Assembly: GCA_040877875.1 (NCBI GenBank)
Contig: JBBDNC010000054.1
Location: 1-5,742 of the forward strand
Direction of reading: 5' to 3'
Source of the DNA: JBBDNC01 sp040877875
Lineage (GTDB): Bacteria > Bacteroidota > Rhodothermia > Balneolales > Balneolaceae
DNA length: 5,742 bases
The position numbers and the translations under genes were made by a program. Positions 4,872 to 5,742 of this stretch are shown piece by piece. Every line of letters starts with the position of its first letter. Position 1 is the stretch's first letter. The notes beneath the pieces were generated by a model. The model was not told where the DNA came from. It made no database searches and saw only the letters and a program-made list of their open reading frames with translations.

Positions 4872-5742
4872 GATCAATCTGTTCTTTTACTTGTTTTTTA
4901 AGCTGATAGGCGGTTTTCTGGGGTAAATTCCAGAGTTCAATAAAGCCGGCCGAAGCATTTTGATTAAAATCGGCCGACCGGTTGAACGTCGCCAGGTTCT
5001 CATCGAACAGGGACCAGGGTGAAGTCAGCGAAACCACTTCACAGTTCCCTTTGTAAAGGCGAACGGTAACTTCACCGGATACCTTTGAATTTTGTTCGTT
5101 GATGTAGGCCCGGATGTTGTCCATCACCGGTTCAAAATATTTGGCTCCGTAGCATAGGTATGCCCATTTCTGATCGATGATAGTTTTCAGTTCATTTTCT
5201 TCCCGTGTTGAAACCAGCTGCTCGAGTTTCTTGTGAGCACTAATCAAAATGTGGGCAGCCGGATTTTCATAGATCCCCCGGACTTTGAGTCCGACGATAC
5301 GATCTTCAATCAGGTGAAAATAGCCGACCGCGTTTTCCCCTCCGATTTTATTCAGCCTCATTATCAGCTCAGCCGGATCGGTCGGAGTCCCGTCAATCGA
5401 AACCGGCACCCCATTCTCATATCCGATTCGAATGAGAACTTCCCGATCCGGTGCCTTTTGAGGAATTTTACTCCATTTCAGTATTTTCTCCAGGGGTGGA
5501 ATTTTGGCCGGATCTTCAATCTCTCCTCCTTCTCCGGTATTTGCCCACATATTTTCGTCATACGAGTACGGGGAGGACTTCGTCTGCTCCACGACAATTC
5601 CATGTTCTTCCGCATAGGCAATCTCTTCTTCACGTCCCATCCCCCACTCCCGTACGGGGGCAATTATTTTCAGAGCCGGGTTTAGGGTGGTGATATAGCT
5701 TTCAAAGCGAACCTGGTCATTTCCCTTGCCCGTGCATCCGTG
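4864..5742 (-). CDS. argG: Argininosuccinate synthase, C-terminal part
   Basis: Partial gene, open at the right edge: 292 codons are visible, so roughly 110 N-terminal residues including the ATP-binding SGGLDTS loop are missing. The enzyme joins citrulline and aspartate using ATP to give argininosuccinate. The visible part opens with HGCTGKGNDQVRFE, the aspartate/citrulline loop (Thr4, Asn8, Asp9 and Arg12 of the fragment). REWGMGREEEIAYAEEHGI (about 31-49), SPYSYDEN (57-64), GEGGEIEDP (70-78), IEDRIVGLKVRGIYENP (145-161, with Glu146 and Tyr158 in the citrulline-binding positions), RLYKGNCEVV (228-237) and GFIELWNLP (266-274) follow. This is the HGCTGKGNDQ type found in Bacillus and human, not the E. 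coli type. Its stop codon TAA lies inside the beginning of argH. At the second citrulline-contacting serine it has threonine (Thr69 of the fragment). Confidence 0.96.
   Translation of the reverse strand, partial: HGCTGKGNDQVRFESYITTLNPALKIIAPVREWGMGREEEIAYAEEHGIVVEQTKSSPYSYDENMWANTGEGGEIEDPAKIPPLEKILKWSKIPQKAPDREVLIRIGYENGVPVSIDGTPTDPAELIMRLNKIGGENAVGYFHLIEDRIVGLKVRGIYENPAAHILISAHKKLEQLVSTREENELKTIIDQKWAYLCYGAKYFEPVMDNIRAYINEQNSKVSGEVTVRLYKGNCEVVSLTSPWSLFDENLATFNRSADFNQNASAGFIELWNLPQKTAYQLKKQVKEQIDHG

Noticed and set aside
1..5742. Search for a CRISPR array, tRNA or rRNA gene, insertion sequence, phage or defence genes
   Set aside because: No regularly spaced repeats, no tRNA-like folds or rRNA-like sequence, and no transposase or defence motifs were seen; coding space is filled by five housekeeping or metabolic genes.

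Overview
This 5.7 kb window looks like ordinary chromosome from a bacterium of the FCB superphylum (Bacteroidota/Rhodothermota/Balneolota-like). The clues are the Bacteroidota-style motifs in ArgH (FTVGND, PYDVRASKVH, GYHRDLQLTKEP), a Tat-dependent glucose-fructose-oxidoreductase-like protein, weak or absent Shine-Dalgarno sequences before most starts, and a base composition near 50% GC. The taxonomic placement is an inference from remembered family patterns, not from a search.

Layout. Positions 1-454 (minus) hold the N-terminal 151 codons of a Tat-exported Gfo/Idh/MocA oxidoreductase, cut by the window edge. Positions 455-1010 are a 556-base divergent intergenic region. Positions 1011-2255 (plus) encode a complete, cytoplasmic Gfo/Idh/MocA oxidoreductase. 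Positions 2256-2374 are a short convergent intergenic stretch with two stem-loops. Positions 2375-3520 (minus) encode a DUF368 membrane protein of the polyprenyl-phosphate transporter (PopT) family. Positions 3540-4871 (minus) encode argininosuccinate lyase (argH). Positions 4864-5742 (minus) hold the C-terminal part of argininosuccinate synthase (argG).

How the genes work together. argG, argH and the DUF368 gene form one tight minus-strand transcription unit: argG and argH overlap by 8 bases, and the DUF368 gene starts 19 bases after argH. ArgG and ArgH carry out the last two steps of arginine synthesis (citrulline to argininosuccinate to arginine plus fumarate). The DUF368 protein probably recycles undecaprenyl phosphate for cell-envelope synthesis, so its place there may be simple operon hitch-hiking. 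The two Gfo/Idh genes are divergent and probably share a control region.

The most interesting non-coding signal is in that control region. A 20-base box occurs twice in inverted orientation (18 of 20 identical), once upstream of each divergent gene and pointing the same way relative to it. A 26-base imperfect palindrome (11 of 13 symmetric pairs) lies near the middle. I see no mobile element, CRISPR array, RNA gene, defence system or clearly new multi-gene system in this window.
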